A DNA stretch of 36,906 nucleotides, from positions 1 through 36,906 of the forward strand of contig NZ_LAZX01000076.1 in NCBI RefSeq assembly GCF_000980895.1. Direction: 5' to 3'. The notes under the pieces were generated by a model. That model saw nothing but the letters and a program-made list of their open reading frames with translations, searched no databases and was not told the DNA's origin. The number at the start of each line of letters is the position of its first letter. Position 1 is the first letter of the stretch. Shown here in pieces: positions 10,104 through 17,877 of this stretch. The position numbers were made by a program, and so were the translations under genes. The DNA comes from Sphingomonas sp. Ag1 (GTDB taxonomy: Bacteria > Pseudomonadota > Alphaproteobacteria > Sphingomonadales > Sphingomonadaceae).

Positions 10104-10373
10104 ATGGCTGACGCACTTACCGCAGATATGAACACGGTGACGGGCAAGGTGAAGGAAACGGCCGGCGCCGCGACGAACGATCGTTCGATGCAGGCGAGCG
10201 GCATGCTCGATCAGCTGAAGGGTTCGGTGCAGAAGGCGATGGCGCCGGGCGCTGACGGGCAGCCCGCAGTGGTCGGACAGGCAAAGGCCTTTGCCAAGGA
10301 GCGTCCGTGGGCAGCAGCCGCGCTGGTCGGCGTCCTTGGGCTCGCCACCTTGGGTACGCTGCGCGGGAAGTAA
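10104..10373 (+). CDS. CsbD-like small stress protein with C-terminal membrane segment
   Basis: An 89-residue protein. The N-terminal part reads NTVTGKVKETAGAATNDRSMQASG, with the alternating G-K-x-K-E-x-A-G pattern of CsbD-like stress proteins, and has a second LDQLKGSVQKAM copy. The C-terminus (about 66-86, RPWAAAALVGVLGLATLG) is a single hydrophobic helix ending in a positive RGK. CsbD members are induced by general stress but have no known biochemical function. The ATG at 10104 has GGAGG 8 nt upstream; an in-frame TTG 6 nt earlier is disfavoured. An EcfG-like promoter precedes it. Confidence 0.8.
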   Translation: MADALTADMNTVTGKVKETAGAATNDRSMQASGMLDQLKGSVQKAMAPGADGQPAVVGQAKAFAKERPWAAAALVGVLGLATLGTLRGK

Positions 10374-10414
10374 CCCGCCGCAACCAGGCGGAGAAATGCG
10401 GGCCCGTGCGCTGC

Positions 10415-10432
10415 CGATGATCGCGATCATCG
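10415..10432. repeat. 18-bp perfect palindrome between convergent genes
   Basis: CGATGATCGCGATCATCG reads identically on both strands with no loop. It lies in the 99-bp spacer between the CsbD-like gene and the convergent thioesterase. It may be a bidirectional terminator remnant or a protein-binding site; there is no T-tract. Confidence 0.6.
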
Positions 10433-10472
10433 ATGGCGCCGGGCCGGCTGCCGTTGTGGTGCCCCGCCGCGA

Positions 10473-10916
10473 TCAGGCAGCCTTCACCTGAACCGCCTTC
10501 AGGCGCTCAACGAAGTCGGCCGGCAGGGACTCGCCCTTCGGATCGGTCATGACGATCGTCGTGTCGCAGGTGGCGATACACGCGCCCGACTGAAAGGCCG
10601 CCGCCAGCATCTCGAAGCTGCGATTGCCGATGCGACCGATGCCCAGGCCAATCTCGACATCCTCGGGGAAGCTGCCTTCGGCGAGGTAGTTGATCTCGTT
10701 GCGCGCCACCACCGCGCGGAACGAGCCTTCCGCCATCTTCCCGCGGTTCACGCGTCCCAGCTGCTGGTTCATGCGCACGCGGGCATCCTCGAACAAGGCG
10801 GCATAAGCGACGTTGTTGAGGTGGCCCATCGTGTCGAGATCCTGGAAGCGCGTCTGCTTCACCTCGCGCTTGGGATAGGATGAAAGGTCAAGGCGCCAGG
10901 GGGCGGGGCGGGACAT
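10473..10916 (-). CDS. Acyl-CoA thioesterase, 4-hydroxybenzoyl-CoA thioesterase/FadM-like
   Basis: A 147-residue hotdog protein. The TRFQDLDTMGHLNNVAYAALFEDAR segment is the signature of the 4HBT/YbgC/FadM group, with the catalytic Asp in the DxDxxGHLNN loop and Asn-Asn before the central helix. It probably cleaves fatty-acyl or aromatic acyl-CoA esters in the cytoplasm. I chose the ATG at 10916 (MSRPAPWRL), with AGGAA 8 nt upstream; an in-frame GTG at 10943 is possible. Confidence 0.9.
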   Translation of the reverse strand: MSRPAPWRLDLSSYPKREVKQTRFQDLDTMGHLNNVAYAALFEDARVRMNQQLGRVNRGKMAEGSFRAVVARNEINYLAEGSFPEDVEIGLGIGRIGNRSFEMLAAAFQSGACIATCDTTIVMTDPKGESLPADFVERLKAVQVKAA

Positions 10917-10958
10917 GCGATATTTCCTGTAGCTCTGAAACACGTTCCCCGGGGGTGA

Positions 10959-11010
10959 CCAGCGCCGGGGACGATCCGATCGTCGCTGGCCATGGCCCTC
11001 CCCGGGGAGG
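10959..11010. repeat. Dense palindromes upstream of the FadM-like thioesterase
   Basis: Three nested or adjacent palindromes: CCAGCG/CGCTGG arms (10959-10964, 10984-10989) enclosing GACGATC-C-GATCGTC (10970-10984), then the perfect 14-bp CCTCCCCGGGGAGG at 10997-11010. They fill the spacer between the short-chain dehydrogenase stop (11077) and the thioesterase start (10916). They may act as a transcription barrier or operator. Confidence 0.45.
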
Positions 11011-11076
11011 TGTCATCGTTCGATAAAGGCGGTCAGGCGCGGCGGCAGGCGCCGCGCCGTCAGCGTGTCGCCGTGC

Positions 11077-11859
11077 TCAGCGCGGCGCCATGCGGATCGC
11101 GCCGTCGAGGCGAACGTCCTCGCCGTTGAAATAGCCGTTCTCGATCATCAGCGTGGCGAGCGCGGCATATTCCTCCGGATCGCCAAGACGCTTCGGGAAC
11201 GGCACGGACGCGGACAGCGCATCCTTCACGTTCTGCGGCGCGCCCTGCAGCAGCGGGGTGTTGAAGATGCCCGGCAGGATCGTGTTGACGCGAATGTGCT
11301 CGTTCATGAGATCGCGTGCGATCGGCAGGGTCATGCCGACGACGCCGCCCTTCGACGCCGAATAGGCCGCCTGGCCGATCTGGCCGTCCTCGGCCGCCAC
11401 CGACGCGGTGTTGACGATCGCGCCGCGGTCGCCATCCGGAAGCGGGTCGAGCGTCATCATGCCGGCCGCCGACTTGGCGATGCAGCGGAAGGTGCCGACG
11501 AGGTTGATCTGGATGATCCAGTTGAACGCGTCGAGCGGGAAGTGCTTGATCGAGCCGTCTTCCTTGCTGCGGCTGGCGGTCTTGATCGCATTGCCGGTGC
11601 CGGCGCAATTCACCAGGATGCGCTCCTGGCCGATCGCCGCGCGCGCCTTGGCGAAGCCCTCGTCCACCGATGCCTCGTCGGTGACGTTGACCTTGCAGAA
11701 CACGCCGCCGAGTTCCTTGGCGATCGCCTCGCCCTTTTCTTCCTGAAGGTCGAAGATGGCGACCTTCACGCCCTTGGCGGCGAGCTGCCGCGCGGTCGCG
11801 GCGCCAAGGCCGGACGCGCCGCCGGTGATGACGGCGGAAATGCTGTTGTCGAGCTTCAT
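11077..11859 (-). CDS. Short-chain dehydrogenase, 3-hydroxyacyl-CoA dehydrogenase type II-like
   Basis: A 260-residue Rossmann-fold SDR. It has the TGGASGLG cofactor motif (12-19), an FDL acidic cofactor-selecting residue (Asp37) that favours NAD(H), VNCAG (83-87), the catalytic Ser153, and Tyr166/Lys170 in YSASK. The overall pattern, with an NLVGTFRCIAKSAAGM helix and a VNTILPGIFNTPLL C-terminal half, matches HSD17B10-like 3-hydroxyacyl-CoA or 3-hydroxy-2-methylbutyryl-CoA dehydrogenases. The thiolase gene directly upstream on the same strand would supply the next beta-oxidation step, supporting that role. The ATG at 11859 is preceded by GGAGGGG. Confidence 0.92.
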   Translation of the reverse strand: MKLDNSISAVITGGASGLGAATARQLAAKGVKVAIFDLQEEKGEAIAKELGGVFCKVNVTDEASVDEGFAKARAAIGQERILVNCAGTGNAIKTASRSKEDGSIKHFPLDAFNWIIQINLVGTFRCIAKSAAGMMTLDPLPDGDRGAIVNTASVAAEDGQIGQAAYSASKGGVVGMTLPIARDLMNEHIRVNTILPGIFNTPLLQGAPQNVKDALSASVPFPKRLGDPEEYAALATLMIENGYFNGEDVRLDGAIRMAPR

Positions 11860-11884
11860 TGAATTCCCCTCCCGAGAAAGTGCT

Positions 11885-11926
11885 CCCGCACAAGCGGGGC
11901 ACGATCCCGTCCCCCGCTTGTGCGGG
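11885..11926. repeat. REP-like inverted repeat in the thiolase-SDR spacer
   Basis: Perfect 15-bp arms CCCGCACAAGCGGGG (11885-11899) and its complement (11912-11926) with a 12-nt loop. Each arm is itself a small hairpin (CCCGC-ACAA-GCGGG). No T-tract follows on the minus strand, so this looks like a REP/BIME-type element or an mRNA stabiliser, not an intrinsic terminator. Confidence 0.65.
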
Positions 11927-11953
11927 GAACGGGCCATTTGATCGGCAACAGGT

Positions 11954-13156
11954 TCAGGCCGCGGCCTTCGCCTCGCCCTGCCAGTCGCAATTTTCGATGA
12001 TCGTGACGTTGGCGACACCGCCGCCTTCGCACATCGTCTGCAGGCCATAGCGGCCGCCACGACGGCGCAGTTCGTGAACCAGCGTCGCCATCAGCTTCGT
12101 GCCCGATGCGCCGAGCGGGTGGCCGAGCGCGATCGCGCCGCCGTTGACGTTCAGCTTGTTCGGATCCGCCTTGGTATGCTCGAGCCAGGCGACCGGAACC
12201 GAGGCGAACGCTTCGTTCACTTCGTACAGGTCGATGTCATCGATCGACAGGCCGGCCTTCTTGAGCGCCTTGTCGGTCGCGAACAGCGGCTCTTCGAGCA
12301 TGATCACCGGGTCGCCCGCGGTCACCGTCAGGTTGACGATCTTCGCCAGCGGCTTGAGGTTGTACTTCTTCAGGGCTTCCTCGCTGACGATCAGCACCGC
12401 GCTGGCGCCGTCGCAGATCTGGCTCGACGAGGCGGCGGTCAGCACGCCCTCTTCCGACAGCTTCTTCACCCCGGCCATGCCCTCGGCAGAGGCGTCATAG
12501 CGGATGCCCTCGTCAGAGGTGTGCACTTCCTTGCCCTCGGGCGTCTCGATCTCGATCGGGACGATCTCGTCCTTGAACTTGCCGCCTTGCGTCGCGGCCA
12601 CCGCCTTACGGTGCGAGTTCAACGAATATTCGTCGAGCTGCTCGCGGGTGTAGCCGTACTTCTTGGCGATCATCTCCGCCCCAGCGAACTGGTTGAAGTT
12701 GATGCCCGGGAACTTCTCCTCCAGGCCCGGCGACTTGTTCTTGCCGAGGCCGGCGTCGTAGAACAGCTTGTAGGTCGAGCCCATCGGCACGCGCGACATG
12801 CTTTCGATGCCCGCCGCGATCACCACGTCCTGCGTCCCCGACATCACGGCCTGCGCCGCAAACTGGATCGACTGCTGCGACGAGCCGCACTGGCGATCGA
12901 TCGTGACGGCCGGCGTCGACTGCGCCAGCTTCTTGGAGGCGAGCACCGCATTGCGCCCCACCTGACCGGCCTGCTCGCCGCCCTGGCTGACGCAACCCAT
13001 GATGACGTCTTCGACGGCGTCGCCCGGAATGCCCGAACGCTCGATTACCGCGTCCAGAACCTGTGCTGCCAGATCGACTGGATGAACCCCCGCGAGCTTT
13101 CCGCCGCGTCGTCCACCAGCCGTCCGTACCGCTTCGACGATATACGCCTCGGCCAT
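11954..13156 (-). CDS. Thiolase family acetyl-CoA acyltransferase
   Basis: A 400-residue thiolase. The nucleophile Cys90 is in TIDRQCGSSQQ; His346 is in ALGHPLGASG and Cys376 in TMCEGGGVANV, completing the catalytic set. It cleaves 3-ketoacyl-CoA (or condenses acetyl-CoA units) in fatty-acid or other acyl-CoA degradation. It sits upstream of a 3-hydroxyacyl-CoA dehydrogenase-like gene on the same strand. The ATG at 13156 is favoured because GGAGAG lies 7 nt before it; an ATG at 13171 would place the start inside the TAAC-N4-GTTA repeat. Confidence 0.95.
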   Translation of the reverse strand: MAEAYIVEAVRTAGGRRGGKLAGVHPVDLAAQVLDAVIERSGIPGDAVEDVIMGCVSQGGEQAGQVGRNAVLASKKLAQSTPAVTIDRQCGSSQQSIQFAAQAVMSGTQDVVIAAGIESMSRVPMGSTYKLFYDAGLGKNKSPGLEEKFPGINFNQFAGAEMIAKKYGYTREQLDEYSLNSHRKAVAATQGGKFKDEIVPIEIETPEGKEVHTSDEGIRYDASAEGMAGVKKLSEEGVLTAASSSQICDGASAVLIVSEEALKKYNLKPLAKIVNLTVTAGDPVIMLEEPLFATDKALKKAGLSIDDIDLYEVNEAFASVPVAWLEHTKADPNKLNVNGGAIALGHPLGASGTKLMATLVHELRRRGGRYGLQTMCEGGGVANVTIIENCDWQGEAKAAA

Positions 13157-13169
13157 CTTCCGACTCTCC

Positions 13170-13183
13170 ATAACAGATGTTAT
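13170..13183. promoter_or_regulatory. Inverted repeat TAAC-N4-GTTA in the thiolase/nitroreductase spacer
   Basis: ATAAC-AGAT-GTTAT, perfect 5-bp arms around 4 nt. It lies 13 bp upstream of the thiolase ATG and 54 bp upstream of the divergent nitroreductase ATG. The same pattern recurs at 19092-19105. It looks like a dimer-binding operator, but no regulator gene is present in the window. Confidence 0.45.
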
Positions 13184-13237
13184 CCCAGCCGCTCATGTGC
13201 CGCGATTTAACGCGCACGGCAAGAGGTGGAGAGGCGA

Positions 13238-13903
13238 ATGAACGTATCCGACGCAGTAAGGGAGCGGCGTTCGGTCCGCGGATTCCTGGACAAGGAGGTG
13301 CCGCTGGACGTGCTGAAGGATCTGGCGCTGACGTCGGCGCGCGCGGCGACGGGCGGGAATATTCAGCCCTGGCACATCGACATCGTGACCGGCGAGAAGA
13401 TGGCCGAGCTGAAGGAGATTATGCGCGGCAAGATCGAGCGGCGCGAGACCGAGACGCCGGGCTATGACATCTATCCGCGCGAAATGACCGACGCGACCAA
13501 GGCGCGCACGTTCCAGATCGGCGAAATCATGTACGGGCACCTCGGCATCCCGCGCGAGGACAAGCGCGCGCGTGCGCAGTGGTTCGCGCGAAATTTCCAG
13601 TTCTTCGGCGCGCCGGCCGCCTTCTTCGTGACGGTCGACCGCCGCATGGGGCCGCCGCAATGGGCCGACCTTGGCATGTACCTGCAGAATCTGATGCTGC
13701 TGGCGGTGGAGAAAGGGTTGGCGACCTGCCCGCAGGAATGCTGGGCGGTCTATCCCAGCACGGTCGAAACGTTCCTCGGCACGCCGCCAGAGCGGATGCT
13801 CTTCTGCGGTGTCGCGATCGGCTATGAGGATGCGGAGGAACCGGCCAACCGCACGCGCAGCCCGCGCGCGCCGGAAGAGGAATGGCTCACGGTTCTGGCC
13901 TGA
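13238..13903 (+). CDS. Nitroreductase family flavoprotein
   Basis: A 221-residue FMN-dependent nitroreductase-fold protein. The N-terminal ERRSVRGFLDKEV and ARAATGGNIQPWHIDIV segments supply the FMN phosphate-binding Arg/Ser residues, and WADLGMYLQNLMLLAVEKGLATCPQ is the conserved central helix. Such enzymes use NAD(P)H to reduce nitroaromatics, quinones or enones; the natural substrate is not visible. The gene is divergent from the thiolase across an 81-bp spacer and may share its operator. The ATG at 13238 has GGAGAGG upstream. Confidence 0.93.
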   Translation: MNVSDAVRERRSVRGFLDKEVPLDVLKDLALTSARAATGGNIQPWHIDIVTGEKMAELKEIMRGKIERRETETPGYDIYPREMTDATKARTFQIGEIMYGHLGIPREDKRARAQWFARNFQFFGAPAAFFVTVDRRMGPPQWADLGMYLQNLMLLAVEKGLATCPQECWAVYPSTVETFLGTPPERMLFCGVAIGYEDAEEPANRTRSPRAPEEEWLTVLA

Positions 13904-13934
13904 AGTGAACGTGTCGCCGGGGGGCGGCCTGTGC

Positions 13935-14195
13935 TCAGGCGCCCTCTGGCTGCGATTCCTCGATGGCGGCCAGGATCATCCGTTCCCACACGGCGGGGTC
14001 ACCAGCGGCGGCCATCGCCTTGCTGGGCGCGCGCAGCGTGTGGAGGACGGCCATCGCTTCCTCGCGATAATCGCGCCAGGCGGCATCCACCGCATCGCCG
14101 GCGGATTCCTGATCCCCGTGCGCATTCACGCTGAGCCGCTCGCCGGCCAGTACGCGCGCAATGCGCTCCAGAACCGGGCCAGTCGCGATATCCAT
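13935..14195 (-). CDS. Small conserved hypothetical protein, 86 residues
   Basis: I do not recognise a named domain. The protein is acidic-to-neutral and helical by composition: MDIATGPVLERIARVLAGERL, then a central AWRDYREEAMAVLHTLR helix, then WERMILAAIEES. There is no signal peptide or membrane segment. The start is well supported by AAGGAG 8 nt before the ATG at 14195. It lies downstream of the helicase gene on the same strand, separated from it by a strong hairpin. I recall similar sphingomonad proteins of the same pattern without assigned function. Confidence 0.75.
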   Translation of the reverse strand: MDIATGPVLERIARVLAGERLSVNAHGDQESAGDAVDAAWRDYREEAMAVLHTLRAPSKAMAAAGDPAVWERMILAAIEESQPEGA

Positions 14196-14231
14196 AGGGC
14201 CGTCTCCTTCTTCAGGAGAGGCAACCGATCA

Positions 14232-14258
14232 CGCGCGGCCGGGTTGCACGGCCGCGCG
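14232..14258 (-). terminator. Strong hairpin after the RhlE helicase gene
   Basis: A perfect 10-bp G+C stem (CGCGCGGCCG with CGGCCGCGCG) around a 7-nt loop. It begins 14 nt after the helicase stop codon on the minus strand. No T-tract follows, so termination would need Rho or the hairpin may protect the mRNA end. Confidence 0.5.
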
Positions 14259-14272
14259 CAATTGGCGTGAGG

Positions 14273-15658
14273 TCAGGCCTGAGCGGCAGTGCGTGCGCCG
14301 CCGCGCCCACGGCCGCGACCGCCGCGTCCGCGACCACCGCCCTGTCCGCTGCCATGGCCACCAGGTCCGCCACGGCGGCTGGCATTGGCATAGTCGCGGG
14401 TTGCCGTCGGCGCATGGCTCGCCTTGGGGCGTGCCGGCGGGCGGGGCCCGCGCGGACGATCCTCACGCGGCGCCGGATCGGCACCGATCGCCTTGACGCG
14501 CGCCGCCTTCAGCGCGTCGGCGCGCTTCAGGAAATCGGCCGGCAGGGCGCGATGCGGCACCTTCTGGCGGGTCAGCTTCTCGATGTCCTTCAGATACGGC
14601 CGCTCGTCGTCGGCGCAGAAGGAAATGGCGATGCCGCTGGCGCCGGCGCGCGCGGTGCGGCCAATGCGGTGCACATATTGCTCCGGCACGTTCGGCAGTT
14701 CGAAGTTGAACACGTGGCTGACACCCGAAATGTCGATGCCGCGCGCCGCGATGTCGGTCGCGACCAGGATCGGCACTTCGCCGCTCTTGAACGCGGCAAG
14801 CGCGCGCTCGCGCTGCGGCTGGCTCTTGTTGCCGTGGATCGCGTTGGACGCGATGCCGTTGCCAGCCAGCAGCTTCACGACGCGGTCGGCGCCATGCTTC
14901 GTGCGGGTGAAGACCAGTGCGCGGTCGATCTTCTCTTCCTGAATCAGGATCGTCAGCAGCGCCTGCTTTTCGGTCTGATTGACCAGCACCACCTGCTGCT
15001 CGACCCGCTCCGCCGTGGTCGAGGCAGGGACGACCGAGACGGTTTCCGGATCATTCAGGAACTTGTCCGCCAGGTCGCGGATCGAGGTCGGCATCGTGGC
15101 GGAGAAGAACAGGGTCTGACGGCGACGCGGCACCATCTTCACGATCTTCTTCAGCGCATGGATGAAGCCGAGGTCGAGCATCTGGTCGGCCTCGTCCAGC
15201 ACCAGGATCTCGAGCATCGTGAGGTTGCAGAAGCCCTGCTCGACCAGATCGAGCAAGCGCCCGGGCGTGGCGACGAGGATGTCGACGCCGCGCGACAGGT
15301 CCTGCCGGTTCTTGTTGATGCTGGTGCCGCCGAACACCGTGGCGACGGTCAGGCGCGAATGGCGCGCGTAGAGCTTCGCATTGTCCGCGATCTGGCTGGC
15401 CAGCTCACGGGTCGGGGCGAGGACCAGCATGCGCACATGCGTCGGCAGAACGCGCTTCTCGCTGCCGAGCAGTCGCTGGATCGAGGGGAGGACGAACGCT
15501 GCCGTCTTGCCGGTACCTGTCTGGGCGATACCCAGGAGGTCGCGGCCGGTGAGTACCGTCGGGATGGCATCACGCTGGATCGGCGTGGGCGTCTCATAGC
15601 CCTTTGCTTCAAGCGCGCGGACAAGCGGCTCGGCGAGGCCGAGATCGGAAAATGACAT
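14273..15658 (-). CDS. rhlE: DEAD-box ATP-dependent RNA helicase, RhlE type
   Basis: A 461-residue RNA helicase. Motifs in order are Q motif (TPTPIQ, about 23-28), AQTGTGKT (45-52), PTREL (82-86), TPGR (131-134), DEAD (155-158), SAT (186-188), then VATDIAARGID and HRIGRTAR in the second RecA domain. The C-terminal tail is Pro-rich, then Gly/Arg-rich (many RG and RGG steps), a typical RNA-binding extension of RhlE. Likely roles are ribosome assembly and RNA remodelling, often at low temperature. The 5' leader is A+T-rich (TATTTATAGG) compared with its surroundings, but I see no clean -35/-10 pair. Confidence 0.94.
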   Translation of the reverse strand: MSFSDLGLAEPLVRALEAKGYETPTPIQRDAIPTVLTGRDLLGIAQTGTGKTAAFVLPSIQRLLGSEKRVLPTHVRMLVLAPTRELASQIADNAKLYARHSRLTVATVFGGTSINKNRQDLSRGVDILVATPGRLLDLVEQGFCNLTMLEILVLDEADQMLDLGFIHALKKIVKMVPRRRQTLFFSATMPTSIRDLADKFLNDPETVSVVPASTTAERVEQQVVLVNQTEKQALLTILIQEEKIDRALVFTRTKHGADRVVKLLAGNGIASNAIHGNKSQPQRERALAAFKSGEVPILVATDIAARGIDISGVSHVFNFELPNVPEQYVHRIGRTARAGASGIAISFCADDERPYLKDIEKLTRQKVPHRALPADFLKRADALKAARVKAIGADPAPREDRPRGPRPPARPKASHAPTATRDYANASRRGGPGGHGSGQGGGRGRGGRGRGRGGARTAAQA

Positions 15659-15784
15659 GCAATAAACCTATAAATAGTCGCAGCCCGCAACGTCATGGGA
15701 CGTGCAGGAACGGGGGAAAATAGACACCCCGCGTGACTTGGGAAGCCGGTTCAATCGACCGAGACGGAGCCTGGACACGAAGCC

Positions 15785-15815
15785 CGATCACGCTGCAAAC
15801 GTCTCGATCACGCTG
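15785..15815 (+). repeat. Two 11-bp direct repeats spaced 20 bp apart
   Basis: CGATCACGCTG occurs at 15785-15795 and 15805-15815, an exact 20-bp period (about two helical turns), ahead of the small membrane protein/chemoreceptor operon. The geometry suits an activator-binding site, but the function is unknown. Confidence 0.45.
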
Positions 15816-15928
15816 AAATGCAGATCCTGCGCGAGAAAGTCAAGGAGGCGCGGGGTAGTGGCCAACGCTCCACGGCCCGCGGCCATGCTTTACCTGGTCC
15901 TAACCCTCGTCAGGCCAAAGGCGGCCGT

Positions 15929-16249
15929 ATGGGTTCTGTTTTTCTCCGGCATACGCTGATCGCGCGCGGGCTTGGCCTTGTCATCGGGCAGGTCGCGATT
16001 GCCGCTGGCGCGCTGGCGGTACTGACGCTGGCGCCCCCGCTGCGCGGCGACATGCTGCTGCTTCCGCTGTGGCCAGACGCACCAACCGCCCGCCTCGCGC
16101 TGGCACAGGATGCGCGGCTGGTGGCGGCGGGCCCCGGCGGCGGCATGGTGGTTCGGGGGGAGCGCGACGCGCTCTTCTGGCCGCTCCTTCGGGCGGGAAT
16201 AGTGACGATCGCGGCGCCGTCGCTGATCTGCGGGGGGCGTGCCTCATGA
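15929..16249 (+). CDS. Small two-segment membrane protein coupled to the chemoreceptor gene
   Basis: The product has 106 residues and I recognise no domain. It has a hydrophobic N-terminal helix (about 13-35), a roughly 50-residue hydrophilic middle with [11 protein letters not shown], and a second hydrophobic stretch near the C-terminus (about 82-102). The start is chosen at the ATG at 15929 (MGSVFLRH), where the membrane protein begins; an upstream in-frame ATG at 15818 would add 37 residues of poor composition. Its TGA overlaps the ATG of the next gene (ATGA), so translation is coupled, which suggests a shared function at the membrane. Confidence 0.65.
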   Translation: MGSVFLRHTLIARGLGLVIGQVAIAAGALAVLTLAPPLRGDMLLLPLWPDAPTARLALAQDARLVAAGPGGGMVVRGERDALFWPLLRAGIVTIAAPSLICGGRAS

Positions 16250-17787
16250 GCTCGCTAGACAATCTGCGCATGCGCGGGATCCGCGTCATCGCGGCGGTGG
16301 GATGGTTGTGCCTGCCGCTGCTGCTGATCTGGGGCGCGGCGATGAACGCGCCGGGAACCGGGCTCGCAATCGCCGCGGCGGCGATGGTGAACATCATACC
16401 GACCGCTCTGGCGGTGCGTGGCCGGCATGATCTGGCCGCACGGATGAGCTGCGGCGTGCTCGCCGCGGCGATGCCGGCGATCTACGTCTATCTGCTGGCG
16501 GGTTCGGCCTGGCAGATGGATGGGCACATGTACTTTTTTGTCGCGCTGGCGATGATCGCGGTGCTGTGTGACTGGCGGCCGCTGGCGCTGGCGGCGATCC
16601 TGATCGCGCTTCACCATCTGGTGCTGTCCTACGTGCTGCCGAACTGGGTGTTCGAAAATGGCGGCGCGCTGGACCGCGTGCTGTTCCATGCGCTGGCGGT
16701 GGTGCTGGAGTTTGCGGCGCTGACCTATCTGACCACCCGGCTGCGCATCCTCATCGTGGCGCAGGACGTGGCGCGCCAAGAGGGCGAGCGGCTGCTGGCG
16801 CTTGCCGAGGTGGAGCGCGGCCGGGCGGTTGCGGCGCTGGCGGCGGCGCAAGCGGCCGACGAGCGGTCACAATCGGAGCGCCAGCGGCGAGAAGCGGCCG
16901 AAGCGCGGCTGGAGAGCGAAAGGCGGAGCGCGCTGATGGCGCTGGCCGACGACTTCGAGCGGTCGGTGGCGGGCGTGGCGGTGGCGATCGAGGGTGCCTC
17001 GGCAACGCTGGAAGGGTCGGCCGCGACGCTGACCCGGATCGCGGCGGAGGCCGGGCGGCAAGCGAGCGAAGTGGCCGTAGGTGCCCATCAGGCGGCCGGC
17101 GCGACACAGGACGTGGCCGATGCCGTCCACCGACTGACCGATTCGATCGGCGAAATTGCCGAGAGCGCGCATGCCCAGGCGACGCTGACCGGCGACGTTC
17201 AACGCAATGCCGAACAGGGCAAGGCGGCGGTACTGGATCTCGCCGCACGTGCCGGCGACATCAATGGCCTGGTAGGCGAGATCCACGAGATCGCCACGCG
17301 TACCAACCTGCTCGCGCTGAACGCCACGATCGAGGCCGCGCGCGCCGGGGACGCGGGACGTGGCTTCGCCGTGGTGGCGGGCGAGGTGAAGCAACTCGCC
17401 GGGGGAACGGCGCGGGCCAGCGAGAAGATCGTGTCGCTGATCGGCAGCGTGCGGCACGGCGTGGATTCGACCGAGGCCAGCATCGTGGGCGCGGCGGACG
17501 CGGTGTGCCGGGTGGCTGCCGCGGCCGATGCTATCAAGGGCGCCGTGTCCGGTCAGCGCGGCGTCGCGGGGCAGATCGAGCGTACCGCGCACGAGGCAGC
17601 ACGCGGTGTGGACATGATCGAGCAGCGGATCGCGCAGGTCGCGGAGGCCGCCAACGAGGCGGACGTCCTGTCGCAGCAGGTGCGCGAGGCGGCCGGCGCC
17701 CTGTCCGACCAAGCACGGCGGCTGCGGCGAAGCACTGATGGGTTCGTGGAGCAACTGCGCACCGGCAAACGCGCGGTCGCGGCCTGA
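16246..17787 (+). CDS. Methyl-accepting chemotaxis-like protein with a six-helix membrane domain
   Basis: The 513-residue protein begins with about six predicted membrane helices (residues 12-33, 38-57, 66-86, 93-108, 112-130, 143-163) and has no periplasmic ligand domain. A charged coiled coil (172-235) follows, then the MCP signalling domain with the highly conserved tip [21 protein letters not shown] (around 348-367) and [15 protein letters not shown]. The tip contacts CheA/CheW in chemoreceptors. No receptor-type C-terminal CheR pentapeptide is seen. The input is probably sensed within the membrane. The start overlaps the preceding small membrane protein by ATGA. No che genes are nearby. 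Confidence 0.9.
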   Translation: MSSLDNLRMRGIRVIAAVGWLCLPLLLIWGAAMNAPGTGLAIAAAAMVNIIPTALAVRGRHDLAARMSCGVLAAAMPAIYVYLLAGSAWQMDGHMYFFVALAMIAVLCDWRPLALAAILIALHHLVLSYVLPNWVFENGGALDRVLFHALAVVLEFAALTYLTTRLRILIVAQDVARQEGERLLALAEVERGRAVAALAAAQAADERSQSERQRREAAEARLESERRSALMALADDFERSVAGVAVAIEGASATLEGSAATLTRIAAEAGRQASEVAVGAHQAAGATQDVADAVHRLTDSIGEIAESAHAQATLTGDVQRNAEQGKAAVLDLAARAGDINGLVGEIHEIATRTNLLALNATIEAARAGDAGRGFAVVAGEVKQLAGGTARASEKIVSLIGSVRHGVDSTEASIVGAADAVCRVAAAADAIKGAVSGQRGVAGQIERTAHEAARGVDMIEQRIAQVAEAANEADVLSQQVREAAGALSDQARRLRRSTDGFVEQLRTGKRAVAA

Positions 17788-17819
17788 GGATCACTCCTTC
17801 GAGCGCCGTCTGATACACG

Positions 17820-17851
17820 ACGCCCCGCCCGCCGGATGGCGCGCGGGGCGT
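17820..17851. terminator. Hairpin between convergent genes (chemoreceptor and acyl-CoA dehydrogenase)
   Basis: Perfect 9-bp arms ACGCCCCGC (17820-17828) and GCGGGGCGT (17843-17851) in the 90-bp spacer between the two stop codons. It can serve both directions. There is no long T-tract. Confidence 0.55.
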
Positions 17852-17877
17852 GCTGTGTGTCGGCTAACCGGCCGGGC

